From: CAVSRC01 sp963762605
GTDB taxonomy: Bacteria > Pseudomonadota > Alphaproteobacteria > Rhizobiales > Kaistiaceae
NCBI GenBank assembly: GCA_963762605.1
Contig: CAVXLJ010000016.1
Location: 121,563 to 185,562, forward strand
Direction: 5' to 3'
DNA: 64,000 nt
Shown: piece by piece, positions 1-8,153 of the stretch
Numbering within the stretch: the first letter of the stretch is position 1
Layout of the letters: each line of letters starts with the position of its first letter
Notes under the pieces: generated by a model
What the model saw: the letters and a program-made list of their open reading frames with translations, nothing else
Databases searched by the model: none
What the model was told of the DNA's origin: nothing
Position numbers and translations under genes: made by a program

Positions 1-164
1 ATATCAGCGGTCGGTCCAAGCGATACGAATTGCGCCGTGTCGGACCCGATCCAGACGGAACCGCTCGAACGCGAGATATGCCACTGGTCAGCCGCGGCCG
101 CGCCGACCAAAACCAGGGTTGAGACGACTGCACCGAAAACGATGCGTGTCACATAGCTGGACAC
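1..164 (-). CDS. FecR-like secreted protein, N-terminal part only
   Basis: Reading leftwards from a GTG at 164, the frame stays open to the window edge. The GTG is preceded by a GGAGGA ribosome binding site about four bases upstream. The first 25 or so residues form a hydrophobic signal peptide ending in a run of alanines. The mature start contains SSGSVWIG and then QFVSLG, which resembles the opening of FecR domains (a VWV...VSL pattern before a GD-R-TG motif). The rest lies outside the window, so the family assignment rests on about 30 residues and is tentative. Confidence 0.45.
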   Translation of the reverse strand, partial: MSSYVTRIVFGAVVSTLVLVGAAAADQWHISRSSGSVWIGSDTAQFVSLGPTAD

Positions 165-388
165 CTAGTCCTCCAATGAACCTCGCAAGTCCGGCAACAG
201 AGTACTGGCAACAAGGTGCTACCAAGAGATCACTTAAAGCTTGCAAATACGTGAGCAGGAACTCGGCTAAAATTTTAGCGAATGCGCAACGCCCGACTTG
301 TTGACGCCCGGCTTTTTGCCGGTTCGCGTCGCGCGCCGATCCGGTTCCGTTCGGGCCGGCCGCGGAAATATGTCGCGGCCCCCTGCCC

Positions 389-423
389 AAAAAAGAAGCG
401 GCCATGGCTTGCCATGGCCGCTT
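389..423 (-). terminator. Intrinsic terminator after the flavin reductase gene
   Basis: A perfect inverted repeat with 13-base arms (396-408 and 411-423) is followed on the minus strand by a short T tract (389-394). It lies 25 bases beyond the stop of the minus-strand reductase gene, as expected for a Rho-independent terminator. Confidence 0.75.
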
Positions 424-448
424 TGCCCCTGGGGGTCGACGGTGAGCC

Positions 449-1027
449 TCAGGCGGCGGCGGCTTGCTTCTCGGCGCGCACGCCCTGCATCGCCCGGCTC
501 CACGCGACCAGCTGGTCGAGCAGGACGGTGAGCTGCTGCTCGTGCCGGGGGTCCGGCTTCAGCACGCTCCAGTTTTCGAAATCCGTGTACATCGACAGCG
601 ACACATGGGCGCGCACGTCGGCGACCTGGACTTCCGACATGATGCCGCGCAGGTGCTCCACGGCGCGGGCGCCGCCGGTCGAACCGTAGCTGACGAAGCC
701 GGCCGCCTTGTTGTTCCACTCGTTGTAGACGAAATCGATGGCGTTCTTGAGCGCGCCGGGAATGCTATGGTTGTATTCCGGCGTGACGAAGACGAAGCCG
801 TCATAGGAGGCGATCGTCTTGCTCCAGCGCTTGGTGTGGTCGTGCTGGTAGTTGCCCATCGACGGTGGCATCGGCTCGTCGAGCACCGGCAGGTCGAAGT
901 CGGCGATATCGACGATCTCGTAGGTGGCGTCGCCGCGCTTGACGGCCAGGTCGCGCACCCATTTGGCCACATCCGGAGAGCGGCGGTTCGGCCGGGTGCT
1001 GCCGACGATGATTGCGATTCTGAGCAT
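449..1027 (-). CDS. NADPH-dependent FMN reductase family protein
   Basis: This 192-residue protein has the flavodoxin-like fold of NAD(P)H-dependent FMN/quinone reductases. The N-terminal strand carries the phosphate-binding loop GSTRPNR (about residues 9-15). The middle carries the hallmark TPEYNHSIPGALKNAID, which contacts the flavin ring, and the later loop is YGSTGGARAVEHLR. Members are cytoplasmic and reduce flavins, quinones or azo dyes. The substrate cannot be read from the sequence. The gene is divergent from an HxlR-type regulator across about 90 bases, a common pairing in which the regulator controls the reductase in response to electrophiles or quinones. That link is an inference from position. 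Confidence 0.9.
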   Translation of the reverse strand: MLRIAIIVGSTRPNRRSPDVAKWVRDLAVKRGDATYEIVDIADFDLPVLDEPMPPSMGNYQHDHTKRWSKTIASYDGFVFVTPEYNHSIPGALKNAIDFVYNEWNNKAAGFVSYGSTGGARAVEHLRGIMSEVQVADVRAHVSLSMYTDFENWSVLKPDPRHEQQLTVLLDQLVAWSRAMQGVRAEKQAAAA

Positions 1028-1045
1028 TGCGATTGAGTCCCCTGG

Positions 1046-1080
1046 CTACTGGTATAGAATGGATACTGACACTAGATAAG
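1046..1080. promoter_or_regulatory. Candidate operator between reductase and HxlR genes
   Basis: The short divergent spacer holds an imperfect dyad, GTAT at 1052-1055 and ATAC at 1063-1066, followed by ACTAG. HxlR proteins commonly bind GTAC/GTAT-type dyads in such spacers. The match is short and unproven. Confidence 0.3.
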
Positions 1081-1116
1081 TGACCACGACGTGCCCGAAG
1101 GCAAGGAGGCACTTTT

Positions 1117-1503
1117 TTGAAACAGAGTACCCTGCACCAGACCGAGCCCTGCCGGCGGATCAGCGACATCCTTTCGCGCATCGGCGACAAATGGAGCCTG
1201 CTGGTCATCCGCCAGCTTGGCGACGGCCCGCTGCGCTTCAGCCAGATCAAGCGCAGCCTGGGCAGCATCTCGCAGAAGATGCTGACCGCGACGCTGCGCG
1301 GGCTCGAGCGCGACGGCTTCGTCACCCGCACGGTCTTCCCGACCGTACCGCCGCGTGTCGACTACGCGCTGACGCCGCTCGGCCGCGACCTGCTTGAGCC
1401 GGTCAGGCAACTGGGCGACTGGGCGATGAGGAACGCCGAGCGCATCGAGCGCGCCCGCAAGCACTTTGACGAGGCAGCCGAGCGGCGCGATTCCGCCGCC
1501 TGA
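1117..1503 (+). CDS. HxlR family winged-helix transcriptional regulator
   Basis: A 128-residue protein that is almost entirely one HxlR winged-helix domain: C-R-R near residue 12, IGDKWSLLVIRQL for the first helix, GPLRFSQIKRSL for the helix-turn-helix, then ISQKMLTATLRGLERDGFV and the wing ending YALTPLGRDL. The start is a TTG at 1117, chosen because AAGGAGG lies seven bases upstream; no ATG fits. The cysteine near the N-terminus could be a redox or electrophile sensor, as known for some family members. It probably controls the divergent flavin reductase. Confidence 0.9.
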   Translation: MKQSTLHQTEPCRRISDILSRIGDKWSLLVIRQLGDGPLRFSQIKRSLGSISQKMLTATLRGLERDGFVTRTVFPTVPPRVDYALTPLGRDLLEPVRQLGDWAMRNAERIERARKHFDEAAERRDSAA

Positions 1504-1669
1504 GGCGCATCGCTGCCGCCGCGACCTGCGACCGGTGACGTCCGTCACACCGTCACGGATTTCCGGCAGACAAGGCCGAAGACTCCGGCCAATAATGCGG
1601 CACGGAGGGGGCTCCGCGGGGCGCGGCAACAGGTCCGCGCGTCGGTGCATAATGACGGTTGGGTGGTGA

Positions 1670-2524
1670 ATGCCGCTGCTTGAGCTGCCCGACGTCACGC
1701 TTTGCGCGGCGGACTCAGCCTTCGTGGAGCTGTCGGTGCGCGCCCTGACGCTGTCCATGGAACAGTGCCGCTTCGGCGATGCCATCCTGTTCTCGGACGT
1801 CGCCGCGGCCGGCCCCTTCCGCCACGTCGCCATCCCGCCACTCAATTCGGTGGCGGCCTATTCGCAGTTCTGCCTGCGCCGCCTGCCGGCGCTGGTCCAC
1901 ACGCCCTTCGTCCTCATCGTGCAGTGGGACGGCTACGTGGTGAACGCGGACGCCTGGGCCAATGCCTTCCGCAAATACGATTATGTCGGCGCCGCCTGGC
2001 ACAAACAGTTCGTGGCGAGCGCCCCACTGGTCGGCAATGGCGGGTTCTCGCTGCGCTCGGCGCGCCTTCTCGATGCCGCCCGCCGGATGCCGCCGATCGG
2101 CGGCTTCTGGGAGGACCGGGCGATCTGCCACGTCTTCCGGCCGGATCTCGAGCGCCGCTTCGCCATCCGCTTCGCGCCGCCCAAGCTCGCCGACCGCTTC
2201 TCCTATGAGTTCACGGTTCCGGAGGCCCTGCCCTTCGGCTTCCACGGCATCCAGCACATGTGGCGGCACGGCGGCGGCGACGAAGCCTTCGCCGCGGTCG
2301 CCGACCGCATCGACATCGCCCGCACCGACCCCGACAAGGTGCTGCAGCTCATCCGCAACTGCATCGACAACGGCATGGAGAAATCGGCGACGTCGCTCTA
2401 TCGGCGCTATCGCATGCGCTATCCGCCGCTGCTCATCTCGATCGTGCTGCGCAACACGCTGGGCGAGGACGTCGCCCAAGCGGAGATGCGCAAGCTGGAG
2501 GCGCTGGCCGGGCCCGGCGCCTAG
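1670..2524 (+). CDS. DUF5672 family protein, putative glycosyltransferase-like
   Basis: A 284-residue protein matching the DUF5672 pattern. The segment around VQWDGYV (about residue 85) resembles the D-x-D-like metal or sugar site of GT-A enzymes. It is followed by YDYVGAAWH and VGNGGFSLRS and an acidic WEDRAICH stretch. These motifs occur in proteins encoded near polysaccharide genes and are thought to transfer sugars, but no activity is established. The C-terminal 60 residues are basic and helical. The neighbours give no pathway, so only the family is claimed. Confidence 0.75.
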   Translation: MPLLELPDVTLCAADSAFVELSVRALTLSMEQCRFGDAILFSDVAAAGPFRHVAIPPLNSVAAYSQFCLRRLPALVHTPFVLIVQWDGYVVNADAWANAFRKYDYVGAAWHKQFVASAPLVGNGGFSLRSARLLDAARRMPPIGGFWEDRAICHVFRPDLERRFAIRFAPPKLADRFSYEFTVPEALPFGFHGIQHMWRHGGGDEAFAAVADRIDIARTDPDKVLQLIRNCIDNGMEKSATSLYRRYRMRYPPLLISIVLRNTLGEDVAQAEMRKLEALAGPGA

Positions 2525-2527
2525 GTC

Positions 2528-2593
2528 TCCGCCGCCTTGTCACCGCCCACCCGGTGGGCGAGCGCGGCTTCCATGAACGGCAGGAGCGCGCCG
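2528..2593 (-). repeat. Direct repeat copy of the prfB 3' end
   Basis: Bases 2545-2593 are identical over 49 bases to 6466-6514, the last coding part of prfB. A further 13 bases (2528-2540 and 6446-6458) also match. On the minus strand the copy still encodes GALLPFMEAALAHRVG and ends at a stop at 2521-2523, but it has no start or upstream domain. It is therefore a prfB tail fragment, not a gene. With the true tail it brackets the AraC and autotransporter genes. Confidence 0.85.
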
Positions 2594-2649
2594 GCAAGCG
2601 TTTCGACGAAGGAATGGCGGGACGGGAATCGGTGGCAGCCTGAGGCAGA

Positions 2650-3708
2650 CTACCGCGCGGTTGCATCGCGCCCGAGGAGCCAGCGGTTGAGCTTGGCGAA
2701 GGAATCGTCGGCATCGCGGGACAATGGCTGGCCTTCGCCATTGCCGGCGGCGGCGCGGATGTCGCTCGGCGACTTGCCGTAGGTCTGGCGCAGCGCGCGG
2801 CTGAAGACGGCATCGCTGGTGAAACCGCACCGCACCGCCACATCCTTGACGCGCTCGGTGCGCCGCGCCGGATCGGACAGCATGCGGAACGCGCGGGCAA
2901 CCCGCCGCTGGCGGATGTGGTTGCTGACCCCACCGAACGGCTCAAACAGGCGATAGAGGGTCGCGCGCGACACCCCGCCGTGGCGGCAAAGAAGATCTGG
3001 TCCGAGATTGGGATCGCCGAGATGCTTGTCGATCAGGTGGCGCAGCCTGTGCAGCACCGCTGCCGCCATTGCGGTCTGTGCCGTTTCCTTGCCCGCGGTG
3101 CTTGGCCCCAGGCAGGCGGCGACCAGCCCCTCGGTGGCGCGCGCCGCGGCGCCAGCATCGCTGTTTCCGAAATTCGGCGCTTCTCCGTGAAGCATGCGCA
3201 TGTGCGAGAGCAGCAGCGCGTTCAGTGGCGAGCCGTGCCGCAGGACCACGCCGTGCAGGGCGTCGATGTCGGCGACCAGCGGCTCCAGCGCGGCGCGCGG
3301 CATGACGATGGTCATCTGGGAATAGCTGGTGCCCTCCACATGGCACGGACGCGTCATGTCAAGGACGCGGATGTCCCCCGCCCTCACCTCCGTCTCGCGA
3401 CCTTCGGCAGAAAAGCGGTGACCGCCGTTGAGCTGGGCCGTGACGACGAACTGCTCCATGCCGCTGCGGGCAATGCGTTGCTGGTCGCGAGCCAAGAACA
3501 CAGCCGACGAACGAGCGGAGGTGACCGACATGTCGGCAAAACAGACCACGGCAGCGTCGAAGCTGAACGACTGCCGTTCCGCCGGATCGACGATGTCCAT
3601 GGCGAACATCGGCGCAACGGCGGCGCGCCACCGCTCGAAGCCCTCGGCACTGCCCGGCGGCACATGCAATTTGAGGTGGAATGGCTGGGAGAGATTCGTT
3701 GCGGCCAT
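2650..3708 (-). CDS. AraC family transcriptional regulator
   Basis: A 352-residue regulator. Residues about 30-190 form an AraC-binding-like ligand/cupin domain (AEGRETEVRAGDIRVLDMTRP), and residues about 235-330 form the double helix-turn-helix (first HTH ending GVSRATLYRLFEPFGG, second VKDVAVRCGFTSDAVFSRAL, then YGKSPSDIR). It is divergently placed about 220 bases from the glycine-rich autotransporter gene, so it is the likely regulator of that surface protein. The pair sits between the two copies of the prfB tail. The inducer is unknown. Confidence 0.9.
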   Translation of the reverse strand: MAATNLSQPFHLKLHVPPGSAEGFERWRAAVAPMFAMDIVDPAERQSFSFDAAVVCFADMSVTSARSSAVFLARDQQRIARSGMEQFVVTAQLNGGHRFSAEGRETEVRAGDIRVLDMTRPCHVEGTSYSQMTIVMPRAALEPLVADIDALHGVVLRHGSPLNALLLSHMRMLHGEAPNFGNSDAGAAARATEGLVAACLGPSTAGKETAQTAMAAAVLHRLRHLIDKHLGDPNLGPDLLCRHGGVSRATLYRLFEPFGGVSNHIRQRRVARAFRMLSDPARRTERVKDVAVRCGFTSDAVFSRALRQTYGKSPSDIRAAAGNGEGQPLSRDADDSFAKLNRWLLGRDATAR

Positions 3709-3927
3709 GCGGTCACGTGCCCCGGAGATTGCAATTCGCCAAGGGTGTCGCTCCGCGCCGGACGATGCCCTGTGTCCTCTTTATTTGCAATACGTCTCAA
3801 TTCCTTGACGCCGCGTCTCAATCGCATGGTTGAAGGGGCTCGCCCCTTGGAGCATCCGCTAACCCGCGATTAACCTTTCGCCTTGGGGTGGTGTGGTCCT
3901 GCGGAATACGAAGGGCGGGGGTCAATC

Positions 3928-6426
3928 ATGACAGGGTTGGGTCGGCGCGCGCGCAAAGGCGCGGCGGTGTGGTTTGGCGCGCTCGGGGCAGCGGCACTTG
4001 CTCTTCTGCCGGCGGCCGCAATCGCCGATGGCGGCGCGGGCGGCCATGGCGAAGCGAATATAGTCAATGGTGGCCCGGGCGGCGCCGGCGGTACTGGGTA
4101 CACGGGCAATAGTGGTGGCGACGGGTACCATGGCTATCAGGCCGGCGGTGGAGGTGGCGGCGGCGGGGCCGGTGGTGGTGCTGGTGGAACTGGCGGCGCT
4201 AACACAGGCACTGCGGGCACCGGCGGCGGCGCTGCCGGCGGCACGACCGCAGGCGCGGACGGAAGTGACGGCGGCGGCCAGGCGGGCGCCGGCGGTGGTG
4301 CCGGCGGCGCCAACGGCCAGACCACGACCCTGTTGACCAACACGACTTCGCTTGGCGGCGGCAATGGCGGCAATGGTGGAATAGGCGGCGCTGGCGGTGA
4401 CGGGTGTTGCAGCGGCGGCGGCGGCGGTGGTGGCGGTGCCGGCGGCTACGGTGCGGTCGTCACCGGGACCGGCACGAGCAGCAATACCAACGCGATTACC
4501 GGCGGCGACGGCGGCAATGGCGGCGCCGGCGGCGCCGGAGCGTATGGCGGCAATGGCGGCAATGGCGGCGACGGCGGCATCGGCGTCTTCTTCTCGACGC
4601 CTGGGGCGGCGCTGACCAATTCCGGAACGATCACCGGCGGCCACGGCGGGACCGGCGGCGCCGCTGGTGCATCGACCTACTTCGGAGACGGCTATGCAGG
4701 TACCAATGGCGCCGGCGGCATCGGCGTCGTCGGCTCGGGCCTGACCATCGACAACAACGGCGGCACGATCACCGGCGGCGTCAACGGCGACGCCATCAGC
4801 CGCGCCTTCGCCATCGAGTTCACCGGCGACACCAACAGCATCGGCGGCGGCGCCATCCAGGGCGGCATCTCCGTTACCGGCGGCAGCTTCGCCCCGGCGC
4901 TTTCCACTTCGCCCATCGGCACAGGACTGACGATCGACGGACCGCTGACGTTCGGCTCCGGCACGCAGTATGACGTGCGCTTCTCGTCGACCACCAGCGA
5001 CTATGCTTCGCTGGTCACCAGCACCATCGGCGGCATCACCAGCACCGGGCTCGCGACGCTCACGGGCGCCTCTGTCAGCGCCCAGTTCAATAACGATGCT
5101 TGGATCAAGAAGCAGTACACCATCCTCTCCGCGGCAGGCGGGTTCAGCGGCAGCTTCTCCGGCGTGACCACCAACCTGCCCTCGTGGACGACCTCAAGCC
5201 TGAGCTATGGTCCCACCCTGAGCCCCACCAACGTCTATCTGAACCTGGATACGGAGTACTCGAACACCTCCGGCCTCAACACCAACCAGCTCAACACCGC
5301 GACCGCGCTGGAGAACTACTTCACCACGAACGGCACCCTGCCGACCAAGCTGTTCGAGCTCCAGAAGAGCGAGCTGACGACCGCCGACGGCGAAGTGGCG
5401 ACCGGCGTCCAGACGGTCTCCTTCCAGCTCTCCGACCAGTTCCTGTCGATGCTGCTCGGTCCGCTCTACAGCGCCCCCAGCAGCAGCGGCGGCCTGGCTA
5501 TGGGCTATGCCGACCAGCGGCCGGCCATCTCGCCGGCGGCGCAGAGGGCCTATGACGGCCTCATGGGCAAGGCGACCGCCGCCCTCGATCCGGCCATCTG
5601 GGTCAGTGCATTCGGCGGCGCCAACACAAACAAGGGCAATAACACGCTGGGCTCCAGCAACACCAACGCGCAGACCGGCGGGCTGGCAATGGGCGTGGAG
5701 CACGAGCTGGCCCCCGGCCTGATGGTCGGCGTGGCGGCGGCCGGCGGTGGCACCCATTGGACCCTCTCGGATGCCGCCCTCGGCAACGGCCACGGCATCG
5801 CCGCGCAGGCAGGCGCTTATGCGCGCGCTCACGCTGGCCCGGTCTATCTCTCCGTGGCCGGCGACTTCACCAATCAGTGGTTCTCGACCTCGCGCACTAC
5901 GGCAGGAGACCAGATTACGGCCGACTTCATGGGCCAGAGCTACGGCGGCCGGGCGGAGACCGGCATTCGCTTTGGCTCTAGGAGAGGCATGGGCCTGACG
6001 CCCTTCGTGGGAGGCACCTATCAGGTGCTGCACACGCCGGCCTATAGCGAGACCGACAAGAGTGGCGGCGGGCTGGGGCTCAGCTATGGCGCCAGGACCG
6101 TCACCGACACGCGCAGCGAGGTCGGCGCCCAGTTCGACAGCAGGACGACGTCAGTCAACGGCGGTTCGCTTTACTTCTTCAGCCGCTTTGCCTGGGCACA
6201 TCGCTGGAGCAAGGACGACCCATCGCTCAATCCGAGCTTCACCTCGCTCTCGGGCACCAGCTTCACGGTGAACGGCGCAGTCACGCCGAAGGACCAGGGT
6301 CTGGTCAGCGTCGGTGCGCAGGTGGCGGCCCGCAACGGCTGGTCGTGGCGGGCCCAGTTCGACGGTGCTTTCGGCGCGAAGTACCAGACCTACGGCGGCA
6401 CCGCGAGCCTGCGCTATCAGTGGTGA
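3928..6426 (+). CDS. Glycine-rich autotransporter (type V secretion) protein
   Basis: An 832-residue protein with three parts. Residues 1-35 form a signal peptide with a basic start, a hydrophobic core and an ADG cleavage region. Residues about 36-250 form a very glycine-rich passenger built from GGxGG-type repeats, followed by a beta-helix-like region rich in T, S and N to about residue 440. From about 560 the protein is a classical autotransporter beta-domain, starting near DPAIWVSAFGG and ending in the aromatic residue of SLRYQW, the usual outer-membrane insertion signal. The ATG at 3928 was preferred to the more distal one because the signal peptide begins there. The likely role is an exposed adhesin or surface matrix protein. 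Confidence 0.88.
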   Translation: MTGLGRRARKGAAVWFGALGAAALALLPAAAIADGGAGGHGEANIVNGGPGGAGGTGYTGNSGGDGYHGYQAGGGGGGGGAGGGAGGTGGANTGTAGTGGGAAGGTTAGADGSDGGGQAGAGGGAGGANGQTTTLLTNTTSLGGGNGGNGGIGGAGGDGCCSGGGGGGGGAGGYGAVVTGTGTSSNTNAITGGDGGNGGAGGAGAYGGNGGNGGDGGIGVFFSTPGAALTNSGTITGGHGGTGGAAGASTYFGDGYAGTNGAGGIGVVGSGLTIDNNGGTITGGVNGDAISRAFAIEFTGDTNSIGGGAIQGGISVTGGSFAPALSTSPIGTGLTIDGPLTFGSGTQYDVRFSSTTSDYASLVTSTIGGITSTGLATLTGASVSAQFNNDAWIKKQYTILSAAGGFSGSFSGVTTNLPSWTTSSLSYGPTLSPTNVYLNLDTEYSNTSGLNTNQLNTATALENYFTTNGTLPTKLFELQKSELTTADGEVATGVQTVSFQLSDQFLSMLLGPLYSAPSSSGGLAMGYADQRPAISPAAQRAYDGLMGKATAALDPAIWVSAFGGANTNKGNNTLGSSNTNAQTGGLAMGVEHELAPGLMVGVAAAGGGTHWTLSDAALGNGHGIAAQAGAYARAHAGPVYLSVAGDFTNQWFSTSRTTAGDQITADFMGQSYGGRAETGIRFGSRRGMGLTPFVGGTYQVLHTPAYSETDKSGGGLGLSYGARTVTDTRSEVGAQFDSRTTSVNGGSLYFFSRFAWAHRWSKDDPSLNPSFTSLSGTSFTVNGAVTPKDQGLVSVGAQVAARNGWSWRAQFDGAFGAKYQTYGGTASLRYQW

Positions 6427-6441
6427 GACGGCACCAGCGGA

Positions 6442-7561
6442 TCAATCCGCCGCCTTGTTGTCCGCGCCCACCCGGTGGGCGAGCGCGGCTTCCATGAACG
6501 GCAGGAGCGCGCCGTCGAGCACGTCCTGCGGGCTGGTGCTCTCGACCCCGGTCCTCAGGTCCTTCACCAGCTGATAGGGCTGCAGCACGTAGGAGCGGAT
6601 CTGGTGGCCCCAGCCGATGTCGGTCTTGGAGGCCGACTCGGCGGCGGCCGCCGCCTCGCGCTTCTCCAATTCGACCTCATAGAGCCGGGCACGCAGCATC
6701 TTCCACGCGGTGGCGCGGTTCTTGTGTTGCGAGCGCTCGCTCTGGCAGGCGACCGCGATCCCGGTCGGAATGTGGGTCAGGCGCACCGCCGAATCGGTGG
6801 TGTTGATGTGCTGGCCGCCCTTGCCCGACGCACGGTAGGTGTCGGTGCGCACGTCCTCGTCCTTGATGTCGACGACGATGGTGTCGTCGACGACCGGATA
6901 GACCCAGATGCTGGCAAACGAGGTGTGTCGGCGCGCCGCGCTGTCGAAGGGCGAGATGCGCACCAGGCGGTGGACACCGGATTCGGTCTTCAGCCAGCCA
7001 TAGGCGCTGGGGCCGGTCACCTGCAGCGTCGCCGACTTGATGCCGGCCTCTTCGCCGTCGTGGATTTCGAGGAGCTCGGCCTTGTAGCCGCTCTGCTCGG
7101 CCCAGCGCGTATACATGCGCATGAGCATCTGCGCCCAGTCCTGGCTCTCGGTGCCCCCTGCCCCGGCATGGACTTCGAGGAAGGCGTCGAGGTGGTCGGC
7201 CTCGCCGGACAGCATCGATTCGACCTGGCGGTGCTCGGCCTCGGCGGCGAGCGCGCGCAGCGCGGCTTCAGCATCGGCGACGACCGCCTTGTCATCCTCC
7301 GCCTCGCCCAGATCGATCAGCTCGCTCTGCTCGGCGAGTTCGCGCTCGATATGCTCGACCGCGCCGATCTGGCTCTCCAGATGCTGGCGCTCGCGCATCA
7401 TCTTCTGAGCGCGTTCCGCGTCGTTCCACAGATTGGGGTCTTCGGCCGCCGCGTTCAGTTCCGACAGGCGGGCCTTGGCGCGATCCCAGTCAAAGATGCC
7501 TCCTCAGCAGGTCGATCGCCTGCTTGATCTCATCGACGATGGATTCGATTTCAGGACGCAT
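6442..7561 (-). CDS. prfB: Peptide chain release factor 2 with programmed +1 frameshift
   Basis: Release factor 2 recognises UGA and UAA and triggers peptide release through its GGQ loop, seen here in SGKGGQHINTTDS. The gene starts at the ATG at 7559-7561, reads 23 codons, and meets an in-frame TGA at 7490-7492. Upstream of it lies the Shine-Dalgarno-like AGGAGG (7499-7504) and the slippery CTT. Skipping one base after CTT restores the frame as L-D-W-D-R. This is the classic autoregulatory RF2 frameshift. The joined product (7561-7493 and 7491-6442) is 372 residues, the normal length. The last codons are duplicated 3.9 kb away. Confidence 0.96.
7490..7504 (-). promoter_or_regulatory. RF2 programmed frameshift site
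   Basis: On the minus strand the order is AGGAGG, three bases, then CTT-TGA-C. The internal Shine-Dalgarno, the CUU P-site codon and the UGA stop followed by C are the three conserved parts of the bacterial prfB recoding signal. Confidence 0.95.
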
Positions 7562-7785
7562 TCTCTCACCGGCTTCTTCTGGGATTCGGCTGCCGCCTAG
7601 TTAGTGAGACGGAGCGCGGCTGTAAACCCGGCGGGTGGCGCTGATCGACAAGGCGGGCCCGGTCACGCCGCTCTGGCGGCTTGTTTGCGCGCAATTCCGG
7701 AGCGCAAAGCGGAATCCACTTTTCCTGGAATTGCTCTCGGCGCGCCGTTCGCCGCCGCAAGCCCCATGATGGAAGGCCGGCCGGC

Positions 7786-8121
7786 TCAGCCCTTGCCCGC
7801 CGGGAATTGCGCGGCGGTCGCGGCGCGGAATTTTGCAGCCGTCGCCTCGGCCTGGCTGGCCGGAACCAGCACGTAGCCGCGCTTGCCCATGCACGGCTCG
7901 GCGCCGCGCAGAGCATTGTTATCCACGCTGGCGGCGATGCCGCACGCGGCCCGGTCGGTCGCAAACTGGTCGGCCAGGGCCGGGTTCGCCCGGCCGCTCT
8001 GACCGTCGGTCCGCACCCAGGCCAGCGGTTCATCCGAGATCATCGGCGATCCACCTGAGGTAGTGCAGGCAGAAAGGCCGGCGAGGCACAAGGCCCCACC
8101 AATGGCGAGGATGGGTCGCAT
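7786..8121 (-). CDS. Small putative lipoprotein
   Basis: A 111-residue protein starting MRPILAIGG, with a short hydrophobic signal and the lipobox LSAC (cysteine at residue 19), so it is probably lipidated and held in the inner or outer membrane. The mature part contains two further cysteines (AACG and EPCMGKRGY). CMGKRGYVLV resembles a short motif often seen at the end of small alphaproteobacterial lipoproteins. No enzyme motif is visible. It lies between prfB and the penicillin-binding protein gene on the same strand, with a 32-base gap to the latter. The inner methionine was chosen as start because the signal peptide begins there. Confidence 0.7.
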   Translation of the reverse strand: MRPILAIGGALCLAGLSACTTSGGSPMISDEPLAWVRTDGQSGRANPALADQFATDRAACGIAASVDNNALRGAEPCMGKRGYVLVPASQAEATAAKFRAATAAQFPAGKG

Positions 8122-8153
8122 GCGAAGGCCTCCCAATCTCTGCCGGCCGGCGG

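Noticed and set aside
3990..4650. CRISPR or satellite array in the glycine-rich region
   Set aside because: The periodicity is the codon pattern of GGx repeats in an intact gene, without fixed repeat and spacer lengths.
6442..7561. prfB as a frameshifted pseudogene
   Set aside because: The stop is the conserved programmed frameshift signal.
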